From positions 2,996,001 through 3,060,000 of the forward strand of contig NZ_CP135162.1 in NCBI RefSeq assembly GCF_001940165.2: 64,000 nucleotides of DNA. The letters run 5' to 3'. A program made the translations under genes and the position numbers. Of this stretch, positions 54,531 to 62,953 are shown piece after piece. This stretch comes from Roseburia sp. 831b (lineage in GTDB: Bacteria; Bacillota; Clostridia; Lachnospirales; Lachnospiraceae). Position 1 is the first letter of the stretch. The number at the start of each line of letters is the position of its first letter. The notes below the pieces were generated by a model. It was not told the DNA's origin. It searched no databases and saw only the letters and a program-made list of their open reading frames with translations.

Positions 54531-55658
54531 ATGACAGAAAAGTATACGATAGGTGAATTTGAATTTGATACCTATAAAGAATACAAAAAAGGGCTTGCGG
54601 ATGTTCAGATGATTTACTACATTACACATAATGTAGACATCTACAATCCGCAGACAGCCCTGCGTCTGTACAATATGATAAAGGAAGAAAAAATTGAACT
54701 GCATAGTGTAATAGGCGAATGTTTCTACAATGATTTAGTAGATATTGTCATGAATCATACAGGCTCCCTGTTAAAATGGAAGACAGAGATGCCGGTTCCG
54801 GAAAAAGAGAAAGAAACTACAAATATAAATGTAGATAAACCCAAAAAGATTTTGGGGATTATCTGTCTGGTGGCAGCGTGTATCTGTTTTATCTTTTATT
54901 TTTGGACAGAGTACACGAATCATGAGGGAGAGAGGATTGCGGATGACCTTCGTCAAATGAAGCAGGAGGGCTCGGCAGGACTGGTTTCCAATGATGGCTA
55001 TGTGGCACCACAGCAGGATAGCACACAAAGCACCGAGACAGATGGCACCGCAGAGACGCAGCCGTTAACGATTTTGCCGGAGTATCAGGCAATTTACAAT
55101 GAAAACCCGGATTTTGTGGGTTGGTTAACCATTGATGGAACCAACATTGACTATCCGGTTATGCAGACAGTTTCAGACCCCACCTTTTATCTAAGGCGGA
55201 ATTTTAATAAAGAAGAAGATAACAATGGAACACTTTTCGTTGATTATCGGGACAGCATTACACAAAGAAGTACCAATCTTATCATTTACGGACACAACAT
55301 GAAAAGTAAAATGATGTTTGGCCAGCTAAAAAGTTATCAGGATGCATCCTTTTTCCAGGAACATAAGAACATCAAGTTCGATACTATCTATGAGAAAGGA
55401 ACTTATCAGGTATTTGCAGTCTGCCTGGCAGAAGTGGAATATCAGGATGAGAATGCATTTCGGTATTATAATTTCACACAGGCGGATTCGCAGGAAGAAT
55501 TTGATAATTTTATCCAGAACATCCGTCAGTTGGCAGTTCAATATGAAGATGGTGTGGCTTCGTATGGTGACGAACTGTTAACACTCTCTACATGCAATAA
55601 TTATACCGAGGACGGACGATTATTTGTTGTAGCGAAAAAATGCATGGATGCAGAATAG
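54531..55658 (+). CDS. Class B sortase with an N-terminal cytoplasmic domain
   Basis: 375 residues. The sortase B catalytic trio is H255 (Y-G-H-N-M), C355 (L-S-T-C-N-N) and R363 (D-G-R-L-F), with the family F-V-G-W-L-T-I-D-G-T and Y-P-V-M-Q-T strands before it. A single membrane helix is at about 107-124. Unusually, some 105 residues come before the helix, with no signal peptide; they form an independent soluble cytoplasmic domain. It lies 20 bases after the giant gene and 43 before the LRR gene, so it is likely dedicated to sorting the latter. Sortases join cell-wall proteins to peptidoglycan. Confidence 0.9.
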   Translation: MTEKYTIGEFEFDTYKEYKKGLADVQMIYYITHNVDIYNPQTALRLYNMIKEEKIELHSVIGECFYNDLVDIVMNHTGSLLKWKTEMPVPEKEKETTNINVDKPKKILGIICLVAACICFIFYFWTEYTNHEGERIADDLRQMKQEGSAGLVSNDGYVAPQQDSTQSTETDGTAETQPLTILPEYQAIYNENPDFVGWLTIDGTNIDYPVMQTVSDPTFYLRRNFNKEEDNNGTLFVDYRDSITQRSTNLIIYGHNMKSKMMFGQLKSYQDASFFQEHKNIKFDTIYEKGTYQVFAVCLAEVEYQDENAFRYYNFTQADSQEEFDNFIQNIRQLAVQYEDGVASYGDELLTLSTCNNYTEDGRLFVVAKKCMDAE

Positions 55659-55701
55659 AGAAATCTATTTGTAAATAAAGGAATATAGGGAGAGATGAAA
55701 G

Positions 55702-57057
55702 ATGAAGTATCGTTTAAAGAGAAGAATCGGAATGATTTTAATTCTTGCAATGCTCGTGGTAATGGTTATCCCAGGTGATATCAGTTTTGCCTCTGCGGAC
55801 ACAGACGGTTTCGTAATTGAGAATGGTACATTGGTTCAGTACATCGGAACTGAGAATGCCATCACGATTCCGGGTGAAGTAACAAGCATTGGAGAAGGAG
55901 CATTCCAGAACACAAGCATCACAAGCGTATCGATACCAGATAGTGTAACAAGTATCGGAGTATCCGCATTTGCCGGTTGTACAAACTTAACGAGTGTTAC
56001 AATTCCGGCAAGCGTTGTCAGCATTGGAACAAGCGCATTTGCACTTTGCTCAGGTATGACAAGTGTCACAGTACTTGCCTCCACCGCAATACCGGCAAAC
56101 TGTTTTACCGGATGTGGAAGCTTATCCAGTGTGACATTGTCGGGCGGAATTTCTGCGATTGAATCCGAAGCATTCAAAAACTGTTCCGGTTTGACAAGTT
56201 TTGCAATTCCGGCAGCAACATCCCGCATTGCGAGTGATGCATTTGATGGATGTACAGAGTTAGTTGCAATTAACGCAGATGCATCAAGCAGCTTTTTTGT
56301 AACTTATGACGGATGTCTGTATGGAAAAACGATGCTGAACTTATTAAGATGTCCACAGGGAAAGACAAGCATTAGTGTTTACAGTGGTGTGACCACAATT
56401 GCGGGCGGAGCTTTTTATGGCTGTAAAATTGGAACAGTCGTTCTTCCGGCAAGCTGTACACAGATTGCAACAAACGCATTTGAAGGAAGCGATATCAGTA
56501 CCTTGAAGATTGGTTCAGGTTCTGCAACAATCGGAGACCAGACAGGATGGAACATTTCTGCGATTGAAGTTCCGGCAGGAACAACTGCGGAAGCACTCCA
56601 AAGCGGCGGATATGGTGATATTATGACTGTGACCGGTGGTGGCAGCAATGGTGGTAATAACGGCGGAACGAATGGCGACAATAATGGTGGAACCAACGGT
56701 GACAATAATGACGGAACCAATGGTGGTTCTGGTAATGGAAACGGCGCAAATGGTGGTACTAACGGAACCAATGGCGGAACGAATGGTGGAACCAACGGCG
56801 GTACAACCGGCGGAAGTGGAACCAATGGTGGTAATGTAACAGTATCCGGAACGAACGGTGGAAGTGGTTCTACAAGAGGAACAACCGTAACCGTCAGCGC
56901 AGATGGAACAACCGTAACACACGTAAAAGATGACACACCAACAACCGGACCGGCAACAAATGCAAAATGCATTTTCTGTCTTGGTGTTATCTTAATTGGT
57001 GTTTACCTTATCTTAAGCAGTAAAAAACAAGAGTATCAGGAAGCAATCTCCCAGTAA
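55702..57057 (+). CDS. BspA-like leucine-rich-repeat surface protein with TPTTG sorting signal
   Basis: 451 residues. Signal peptide M-K-Y-R-L-K-R-R-I-G-M-I-L-I-L-A..., cut about residue 30. LRR_5-type repeats with S-V-x-I-P-x-S-V-T-S-I-G-x-x-A-F run from about 55 to 300. A Gly/Asn/Thr-rich linker of N-G-G-T-N-G units covers about 311-386. The end has T-P-T-T-G at 412-416, a hydrophobic helix (422-437) and positive K-K, which is a cell-wall sorting signal with T in place of L. The adjacent class B sortase is the likely enzyme. Role: displayed surface protein, perhaps for adhesion to host or other bacteria. Confidence 0.85.
   Translation: MKYRLKRRIGMILILAMLVVMVIPGDISFASADTDGFVIENGTLVQYIGTENAITIPGEVTSIGEGAFQNTSITSVSIPDSVTSIGVSAFAGCTNLTSVTIPASVVSIGTSAFALCSGMTSVTVLASTAIPANCFTGCGSLSSVTLSGGISAIESEAFKNCSGLTSFAIPAATSRIASDAFDGCTELVAINADASSSFFVTYDGCLYGKTMLNLLRCPQGKTSISVYSGVTTIAGGAFYGCKIGTVVLPASCTQIATNAFEGSDISTLKIGSGSATIGDQTGWNISAIEVPAGTTAEALQSGGYGDIMTVTGGGSNGGNNGGTNGDNNGGTNGDNNDGTNGGSGNGNGANGGTNGTNGGTNGGTNGGTTGGSGTNGGNVTVSGTNGGSGSTRGTTVTVSADGTTVTHVKDDTPTTGPATNAKCIFCLGVILIGVYLILSSKKQEYQEAISQ
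56635..56850 (+). repeat. Gly/Asn-rich linker repeat in the LRR gene
   Basis: Imperfect repeats of AATGGTGGAACC-type units, encoding N-G-G-T with N-G-D-N variants. It is a low-complexity spacer before the sorting signal and may vary by recombination. Confidence 0.7.
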
Positions 57058-57082
57058 ATCCTTTTGATACAGATGAGAATAG

Positions 57083-57127
57083 AACGGTGGGTTATCGTAC
57101 TAAGATGTATGATAACCCACCGTTTTT
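57083..57127 (+). terminator. Terminator after the LRR gene
   Basis: AACGGTGGGTTATC at 57083-57096 pairs perfectly with GATAACCCACCGTT at 57111-57124, followed by TTT. It ends the surface cassette. Confidence 0.9.
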
Positions 57128-57165
57128 GGTGCAGAGCAATTGCCTATCTAAAAATGAAAAAGGTC

Positions 57166-57194
57166 TTGACAACCTACGCCAGGGAATCTATAAT
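57166..57194 (+). promoter_or_regulatory. Sigma-A promoter of the str operon
   Basis: TTGACA at 57166-57171, 17 bases, TATAAT at 57189-57194: full consensus. It is placed between the cassette terminator and rpsL, so the str operon has an independent start rather than read-through from rpoC. Confidence 0.88.
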
Positions 57195-57263
57195 AATTAA
57201 GCATGTGTGTTAATAGATACATATCTAGACGCACATTAGGAAAAACTACAGGAGGTGAAAATA

Positions 57264-57683
57264 ATGCCAACATTTAACCAGTTAGTAAGAAAAGGACGTC
57301 AGACATCTGTTAAGAAGTCTACAGCACCAGCACTTCAGAAGGGTTACAACTCTTTACAGAAGAGACCTATCGATGCTTCTTCTCCACAGAAGAGAGGTGT
57401 ATGTACAGCTGTTAAGACAGCTACTCCTAAAAAACCTAACTCAGCTCTTAGAAAGATCGCCAGAGTTCGTCTTTCAAACGGAATCGAAGTAACATCTTAC
57501 ATTCCAGGAGAAGGTCACAACTTACAGGAACATAGTGTTGTTCTTATCAGAGGTGGTCGTGTTAAGGACTTACCAGGTACAAGATATCACATTATCCGTG
57601 GTACACTTGATACAGCTGGAGTTGCTAACAGAAAACAGGCTCGTTCAAAATACGGCGCTAAGAGACCAAAAGATGCTAAATAA
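57264..57683 (+). CDS. rpsL: Ribosomal protein S12
   Basis: 139 residues. [11 protein letters not shown] starts it, and [11 protein letters not shown] with the lysine linked to streptomycin resistance is unchanged. The usual decoding-centre loop is near 43-60. GGAGGTG leads to the ATG at 57264; the in-frame ATG at 57255 overlaps this site. First gene of the str operon. Confidence 0.97.
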   Translation: MPTFNQLVRKGRQTSVKKSTAPALQKGYNSLQKRPIDASSPQKRGVCTAVKTATPKKPNSALRKIARVRLSNGIEVTSYIPGEGHNLQEHSVVLIRGGRVKDLPGTRYHIIRGTLDTAGVANRKQARSKYGAKRPKDAK

Positions 57684-57840
57684 GATATTGTAAAATATTT
57701 TGATTAGCAAACCAATAGTATCACAAAACAGAACTAGAGGTTTAGTGTTGGAATTATTGTCGCTTATGAGATAAAATCCGCACGAACACATTTTAGAAAG
57801 ACACATTGTGAGTACCGTTGAATTAATCGAAATGAAGTAA

Positions 57841-57891
57841 CTTGCGCAACGAAAATTGCGCTACGCAAGCAAATGCGAAACTTGAGTTTCG
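57841..57891 (+). other. Structured leader between rpsL and rpsG
   Basis: The 240-base gap 57684-57923 contains perfect stems GCGCAA/TTGCGC (57844-57861) and CGAAAC/GTTTCG (57876-57891), the first flanked by an outer CTT/AAG. They lie 32 bases before the rpsG start and could be the S7 regulatory site; there is no T run. The rest of the gap, 57684-57840, shows nothing recognisable. Confidence 0.45.
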
Positions 57892-57923
57892 TATAGTAAA
57901 AAATGATTAAGGAGGGAAGAACC

Positions 57924-58394
57924 GTGCCACGTAAAGGACATACTCAGAAAAGAGACGTATTAGCAGATCCAATGTACAATAACAAGGTAGTTACTAAGCT
58001 TGTCAATAACATTATGTTAGATGGTAAGAAAGGTGTAGCTCAGAAGATTGTATACGGAGCTTTCAAAAGAGTAGAGGAGAAAATGGAAAGACCTGCTCTT
58101 GAAGTATTCGAAGAATGCATGAACAACGTTATGCCTGTTCTTGAAGTAAAGGCAAGACGTATCGGTGGTGCAACATATCAGGTACCTATCGAAGTAAGAC
58201 CAGATCGTCGTCAGGCATTAGCTCTTCGTTGGCTTACAACTTATTCTCGTAACAGAGGAGAGAAGACAATGGAAGAAAGACTTGCAAACGAGATCATGGA
58301 TGCAGCAAACAATACAGGCGCATCTGTAAAGAAGAAAGAAGATATGCACAAAATGGCAGAAGCAAACAGAGCTTTCGCACATTACAGATTCTAA
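57924..58394 (+). CDS. rpsG: Ribosomal protein S7
   Basis: 156 residues, start GTG at 57924 with AAGGAGGG 9 bases before. [11 protein letters not shown] starts it; the [14 protein letters not shown] signature is near 77-90. S7 organises the 30S head and is an mRNA-binding repressor of its operon in other bacteria. A GTG in frame upstream (57903) is rejected. Confidence 0.97.
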   Translation: MPRKGHTQKRDVLADPMYNNKVVTKLVNNIMLDGKKGVAQKIVYGAFKRVEEKMERPALEVFEECMNNVMPVLEVKARRIGGATYQVPIEVRPDRRQALALRWLTTYSRNRGEKTMEERLANEIMDAANNTGASVKKKEDMHKMAEANRAFAHYRF

Positions 58395-58419
58395 TTTTTT
58401 CACAAAGATTGCAATTCAA

Positions 58420-58436
58420 AATCTGCGAGGCAGATT
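58420..58436 (+). other. Hairpin between rpsG and fusA
   Basis: AATCTGC-GAG-GCAGATT, perfect 7-base stem, 25 bases after the rpsG stop. No T run, so fusA is likely still read from the same transcript. May be a processing or stability element. Confidence 0.4.
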
Positions 58437-58494
58437 CTGTGTAAACAGTTTCGGCTTGCAGATTTTTGCATAGTAAGTTAAGGAGGAAAATCCG

Positions 58495-60612
58495 TTGGCT
58501 GGAAGAGAATATCCATTAGAGAGAACCAGAAATATCGGTATTATGGCTCATATTGATGCTGGTAAAACAACAACAACAGAGCGTATTCTTTACTATACCG
58601 GTGTTAACTATAAAATCGGTGATACTCATGAAGGTACTGCTACCATGGACTGGATGGAACAGGAGCAGGAAAGAGGTATCACAATCACTTCAGCAGCTAC
58701 AACATGTCACTGGACTTTGGAAGAGTTTGCAAAACCAAAGCCAGGTGCTTTAGAGCATCGTATCAACATCATTGATACTCCAGGACACGTAGACTTTACA
58801 GTAGAGGTAGAACGTTCACTTCGTGTACTTGATGGCGCCGTTGGTGTCTTCTGTGCAAAAGGTGGTGTAGAACCTCAGTCAGAGAACGTATGGCGTCAGG
58901 CTGACACATACAATGTACCACGTATGGCATTCATCAATAAGATGGATATCTTAGGTGCAGACTTCTACGGAGCTGTTGATCAGATTCGTACAAGATTAGG
59001 TAAAAACGCTATCTGTCTTCAGTTACCAATCGGTAAAGAAGACGATTTCAAAGGAATCATCGACTTATTCGAGATGAAAGCTTATATCTACAATGATGAT
59101 AAGGGTGATGATATCACTGTTACTGATGATCTTGGTGACATGAAAGAAGACGCTGAACTTTATCACAATGAATTAGTAGAAAAAGTTTGCGAATTAGATG
59201 ACGACTTAATGATGCAGTATCTGGAAGGTGAAGAACCAACCGTTGAAGAAATGAAAAAAGTATTGAGAAAAGCTACATGCGAATGTACAGCTGTTCCAGT
59301 ATGTTGTGGTTCTGCTTACAGAAACAAAGGTGTTCAGAAATTATTGGACGCTATCATCGAATACATGCCAGCTCCAACAGACATCCCACCAATCAAGGGT
59401 GTTGATATGGACGGTAATGAAATTGAGAGACATTCATCTGATGATGAACCATTCTCTGCTTTGGCATTTAAGATTATGACTGACCCATTCGTAGGTAAGT
59501 TAGCATTCTTCAGAGTTTACTCTGGTACAATGAACTCCGGTTCTTATGTATTAAATGCAACAAAAGACAAAAAAGAACGTGTTGGCCGTATCTTACAGAT
59601 GCACGCTAACAAACGTCAGGAATTAGACAAAGTATATGCTGGTGATATCGCAGCTGCTGTAGGTTTCAAATTTACAACAACTGGTGATACAATCTGTGAT
59701 GAACAGCATCCAGTAATCTTAGAGTCCATGGAATTCCCAGAACCAGTTATCGAGCTCGCTATCGAGCCTAAGACAAAAGCTGGACAGGGTAAAATGGGTG
59801 AAGCTCTTGCAAAACTTGCAGAAGAAGATCCTACATTCCGTGCTCATACAAATACGGAAACTGGTCAGACAATCATCGCTGGTATGGGTGAGCTTCACCT
59901 TGAAATTATCGTAGATCGTCTTCTTCGTGAGTTCAAAGTAGAAGCTAACGTTGGTGCTCCTCAGGTAGCATACAAAGAAGCCATCACAAAAGCGGTTGAT
60001 ATTGATAGTAAGTACGCAAAACAGTCCGGTGGACGTGGTCAGTACGGACACTGTAAAGTTAGATTTGAGCCAATGGATGCCAACGGAGAAGAATTATTCA
60101 AATTCGACTCTACTGTTGTCGGTGGTGCTATTCCTAAGGAATACATCCCAGCAGTTGGTGAAGGTATCGAAGAAGCAACACAGGCTGGTATCCTTGGTGG
60201 ATTCCCAGTAGTTGGTGTACACGCTACTGTTTACGACGGTTCTTATCATGAAGTCGATTCTTCCGAAATGGCATTCCACATTGCTGGTTCCCTTGCATTC
60301 AAGGAAGCTATGCAGAAAGCAGCTCCAGTTCTTCTTGAGCCAATCATGAAGGTTGAAGTAACAATGCCAGAAGAGTACATGGGAGATATCATCGGTGATA
60401 TCAACGCTCGTCGTGGACGTATCGAAGGTATGGATGACCTTGGCGGCGGTAAGATTGTTCGTGGATTCGTTCCTCTTGCAGAGATGTTCGGATACTCAAC
60501 AGACTTACGTTCTAAGACACAGGGTCGTGGTAACTACTCAATGTTCTTCGAGAAATACGAGCCAGTACCTAAGTCCGTACAGGAAAAAGTTTTAGCTGAA
60601 AAAAATAAATAA
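58495..60612 (+). CDS. fusA: Elongation factor G
   Basis: 705 residues, full length. G1 motif [11 protein letters not shown] near 18-28, D-T-P-G-H-V-D-F near 97 and N-K-M-D near 152. It translocates tRNA and mRNA on the ribosome. The start is TTG at 58495, with AAGGAGG 9 bases before; no ATG fits at the N-terminus. TTG starts are rare for such abundant proteins. Third gene of the str operon. Confidence 0.97.
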   Translation: MAGREYPLERTRNIGIMAHIDAGKTTTTERILYYTGVNYKIGDTHEGTATMDWMEQEQERGITITSAATTCHWTLEEFAKPKPGALEHRINIIDTPGHVDFTVEVERSLRVLDGAVGVFCAKGGVEPQSENVWRQADTYNVPRMAFINKMDILGADFYGAVDQIRTRLGKNAICLQLPIGKEDDFKGIIDLFEMKAYIYNDDKGDDITVTDDLGDMKEDAELYHNELVEKVCELDDDLMMQYLEGEEPTVEEMKKVLRKATCECTAVPVCCGSAYRNKGVQKLLDAIIEYMPAPTDIPPIKGVDMDGNEIERHSSDDEPFSALAFKIMTDPFVGKLAFFRVYSGTMNSGSYVLNATKDKKERVGRILQMHANKRQELDKVYAGDIAAAVGFKFTTTGDTICDEQHPVILESMEFPEPVIELAIEPKTKAGQGKMGEALAKLAEEDPTFRAHTNTETGQTIIAGMGELHLEIIVDRLLREFKVEANVGAPQVAYKEAITKAVDIDSKYAKQSGGRGQYGHCKVRFEPMDANGEELFKFDSTVVGGAIPKEYIPAVGEGIEEATQAGILGGFPVVGVHATVYDGSYHEVDSSEMAFHIAGSLAFKEAMQKAAPVLLEPIMKVEVTMPEEYMGDIIGDINARRGRIEGMDDLGGGKIVRGFVPLAEMFGYSTDLRSKTQGRGNYSMFFEKYEPVPKSVQEKVLAEKNK

Positions 60613-60676
60613 TTTTTGAAAAGTTAAGACAAGCATGGTTTTATGTAAACCATTCCAAAACAAATTTAAAAAAATA

Positions 60677-60709
60677 ATAGAGTTTCCGCAAATTGTGGGG
60701 ACTCTATTA
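60677..60709. other. Hairpin between fusA and tuf
   Basis: AATAGAGT at 60677-60684 pairs with ACTCTATT at 60702-60709, with inner TTCCGCA/TGGGG pairs. On the + strand no T run follows; on the - strand TTATTTTTTT follows, so it looks like a terminator for transcripts coming from the right. For fusA it may act as a stem-loop 3' end only. Confidence 0.5.
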
Positions 60710-60719
60710 GAAAAATAAC

Positions 60720-60748
60720 TTGAAAAACCTTTGATTTTTTTATATAAT
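60720..60748 (+). promoter_or_regulatory. Sigma-A promoter of tuf
   Basis: TTGAAA at 60720-60725, 17 bases, TATAAT at 60743-60748. It shows tuf can be transcribed separately from fusA. A 70-base leader follows. Confidence 0.75.
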
Positions 60749-60821
60749 CAGAGATAGCCGAGTTATATAAATTCAAAAACTATAGCCCAACAGAGGCATC
60801 AATTTAAGGAGGATATTCAAA

Positions 60822-62009
60822 ATGGCAAAAGCTAAGTTTGAAAGAACAAAACCACATTGTAATATCGGTACCATCGGTCACGTAGATCATGGTAAAACAA
60901 CTTTAACAGCAGCTATCTCTAAAGTTTTAGCAGCTAGAGTTGCTGGTAACGAAGCAACAGATTTCGAAAACATCGATAAAGCTCCAGAAGAAAGAGAAAG
61001 AGGTATCACTATCTCTACAGCTCATATCGAGTACGAAACAGAGAGAAGACATTACGCACACGTTGACTGCCCAGGACATGCTGACTACGTTAAGAACATG
61101 ATCACTGGTGCTGCTCAGATGGATGGAGCTATCTTAGTAGTAGCTGCAACTGACGGTGTTATGGCTCAGACAAAAGAGCACATCTTATTATCCCGTCAGG
61201 TAGGTGTACCTTACATCGTTGTTTTCTTAAACAAATGCGATATGGTAGACGATCCAGAGTTAATCGAATTAGTAGAGATGGAAGTTACAGAACAGCTTGA
61301 AGAATACGGCTTCAATGATTGCCCAATCATCAAAGGTTCTGCTCTTAAAGCTCTTGAAGATCCAAACGGCGAATGGGGAGATAAAGTTATGGAACTCATG
61401 AACACAGTTGATGAGTACATCCCAGACCCAGTTCGTGATACAGATAAACCTTTCTTAATGCCAGTAGAGGACGTATTCACAATCACAGGTCGTGGTACTG
61501 TTGCTACAGGTAGAGTAGAAAGAGGTACATTACACCTTAACGACGAACTTGAAATCTTAGGTGTTAAAGATGACGTTCAGAAAACAGTTGTAACTGGTAT
61601 CGAAATGTTCCGTAAACAGTTAGACGAAGCTCAGGCTGGTGATAACATCGGTGCATTATTACGTGGTATCAACCGTGACCAGATCGTTCGTGGTCAGGTT
61701 CTTGCTAAACCAGGTACTGTAACATGCCATCACAAATTTACAGCTCAGGTTTACGTATTAACAAAGGACGAAGGTGGACGTCATACTCCATTCTTCAACA
61801 ACTACCGTCCACAGTTCTACTTCAGAACAACAGACGTAACAGGTGTTTGCGAATTACCAGCTGGTGTAGAAATGTGTATGCCTGGTGATAACGTAGAAAT
61901 GACAATCGAATTGATCCACCCAGTAGCTATGGAGCAGGGTCTTACTTTCGCTATCCGTGAAGGTGGACGTACTGTAGGTTCTGGTAGAGTTGCTACTATC
62001 GTTGAATAA
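60822..62009 (+). CDS. tuf: Elongation factor Tu
   Basis: 395 residues. [10 protein letters not shown] near 19-28, D-C-P-G-H-A-D-Y near 80 and N-K-C-D near 135, all intact; the C-terminus ends G-R-V-A-T-I-V-E. It brings aminoacyl-tRNA to the ribosome. AAGGAGG precedes ATG. The gene is not interrupted although a mobile element begins about 120 bases later. Confidence 0.98.
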   Translation: MAKAKFERTKPHCNIGTIGHVDHGKTTLTAAISKVLAARVAGNEATDFENIDKAPEERERGITISTAHIEYETERRHYAHVDCPGHADYVKNMITGAAQMDGAILVVAATDGVMAQTKEHILLSRQVGVPYIVVFLNKCDMVDDPELIELVEMEVTEQLEEYGFNDCPIIKGSALKALEDPNGEWGDKVMELMNTVDEYIPDPVRDTDKPFLMPVEDVFTITGRGTVATGRVERGTLHLNDELEILGVKDDVQKTVVTGIEMFRKQLDEAQAGDNIGALLRGINRDQIVRGQVLAKPGTVTCHHKFTAQVYVLTKDEGGRHTPFFNNYRPQFYFRTTDVTGVCELPAGVEMCMPGDNVEMTIELIHPVAMEQGLTFAIREGGRTVGSGRVATIVE

Positions 62010-62043
62010 TTTCAATTGATAGTGTCTACAATACAGTAAAATC

Positions 62044-62076
62044 AAGGCTCTCGAGGTTTTCCTCGGGAGCCTTTTT
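62044..62076 (+). terminator. Terminator of tuf
   Basis: AAGGCTCTCGAGG at 62044-62056 pairs with CCTCGGGAGCCTT (one mismatch), then TTTTT. Clear intrinsic terminator. Confidence 0.9.
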
Positions 62077-62131
62077 ACATGCTTTTATGTAGTTAAGTAA
62101 AATCGAAAAGTTCTAAAAAAGTTCTATTTTT

Positions 62132-62599
62132 CTATTTTTTTATGCTTTTCAGAGCTTTTTTACGTTCTGAATCCGTATAGGTATTCTTTAACATATCCAT
62201 CATAGTAAACATTTGCTTACGTCCCTCATCATTGAGAACGTAGTAATCAGACATAAGTTCATGCAGCTTCGTCAATTCATCTCTGCCACAAAGAGAGAGT
62301 AATGGGAGCATCATGTTATTTGCGTAGCGTTTAATTTGGCTAGCATCCAAGAGTCCGTTCAAGTTGTCCGGAAACGCAGGGAGTTCCTCGCCTTGCTCAA
62401 AAGGGTTATCCTTGCAAATCAGTTTAATATCAATATCTAATACATTGGCGATTCTCAATGCGAAATCGTATCGTACAGAAGAATCTCGCTGAATAATTGA
62501 ATAAATCGTAGTTGGACTAATATCCGTTTGGCGACATAAATCACGTACGGTCATTCCTTTATCATCAAGTGCTTGTTTTAAATTTTTTCCATATCCCAT
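62132..62599 (-). CDS. XRE-family helix-turn-helix repressor
   Basis: 155 residues. The N-terminal HTH (residues about 6-60) has L-K-Q-A-L-D-D-K-G-M-T-V-R-D-L-C-R-Q-T and S-P-T-T-I-Y-S-I-I, the phage-repressor type. The C-terminal part is helical, without a peptidase motif such as LexA S/K, so it is not self-cleaving by sight. Start ATG at 62599-62597 with AGGAGGTG upstream; a GTG at 62608 overlaps this site. Likely controls the element's lysogeny or excision by binding the TACGCA boxes in the divergent gap. Confidence 0.8.
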   Translation of the reverse strand: MGYGKNLKQALDDKGMTVRDLCRQTDISPTTIYSIIQRDSSVRYDFALRIANVLDIDIKLICKDNPFEQGEELPAFPDNLNGLLDASQIKRYANNMMLPLLSLCGRDELTKLHELMSDYYVLNDEGRKQMFTMMDMLKNTYTDSERKKALKSIKK

Positions 62600-62614
62600 A
62601 ATGAGCACCTCCTA

Positions 62615-62720
62615 TACGCAGTATTATACAACAAAAAGTTTTTGTACGCAATTAGTAATTTAATTGTTGACAAATTACGCAAATGGGATTAATATAAATA
62701 AAAAAGTACGAAATGCGTAC
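62615..62720. promoter_or_regulatory. Divergent control region with TACGCA boxes
   Basis: TACGCA occurs at 62615-62620, 62645-62650 and 62676-62681, and its reverse TGCGTA at 62714-62719. Spacings are 30, 31 and 38 bases, roughly three to three and a half helical turns. The last box is part of the palindrome GTACG-AAATG-CGTAC (62706-62720). TTGACA at 62667-62672 with TATAAA at 62693-62698 (20-base spacer) or AATATA (18-base) is the likely promoter of the small HTH gene; box 3 lies between its elements and would block it when bound. Confidence 0.6.
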
Positions 62721-62741
62721 AGAAAGAAAGGAGGAGTATCT

Positions 62742-62936
62742 ATGTTGAGTACAAACTATTTAATGACTGCAGAAGAAGTAGCAGAAAAATTGGATTGTTC
62801 CACAGGTCATGCGTATAAGTTAATTCGTTCCATGAATCAGGAATTGAAGAAGCAGGGTTTTTACGTAATCGCTGGGAAAATTCCAAGAGCGTTTGTGGAA
62901 CAGAAATTCTTTGGAATGACATTGCAAGCACAGTAG
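62742..62936 (+). CDS. Small helix-turn-helix protein, excisionase-like
   Basis: 64 residues. M-T-A-E-E-V-A-E-K-L-D-C-S-T-G-H-A-Y-K-L-I-R-S-M-N is a winged-helix/MerR-type DNA-binding helix pair. Size, content, place directly before the integrase and its position opposite the repressor fit a recombination directionality factor (Xis) of ICE/phage type, though it could also be a simple activator. ATG at 62742 is set by AAGGAGGAG 7 bases before it. Confidence 0.65.
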   Translation: MLSTNYLMTAEEVAEKLDCSTGHAYKLIRSMNQELKKQGFYVIAGKIPRAFVEQKFFGMTLQAQ

Positions 62937-62953
62937 AAAGAGAGGTGAGGTAA

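Noticed and set aside
56415..56972. Minus-strand frame of 185 codons rich in Pro/Val
   Set aside because: It is the reverse of the Gly/Asn repeat of the LRR gene and has repeated composition only.
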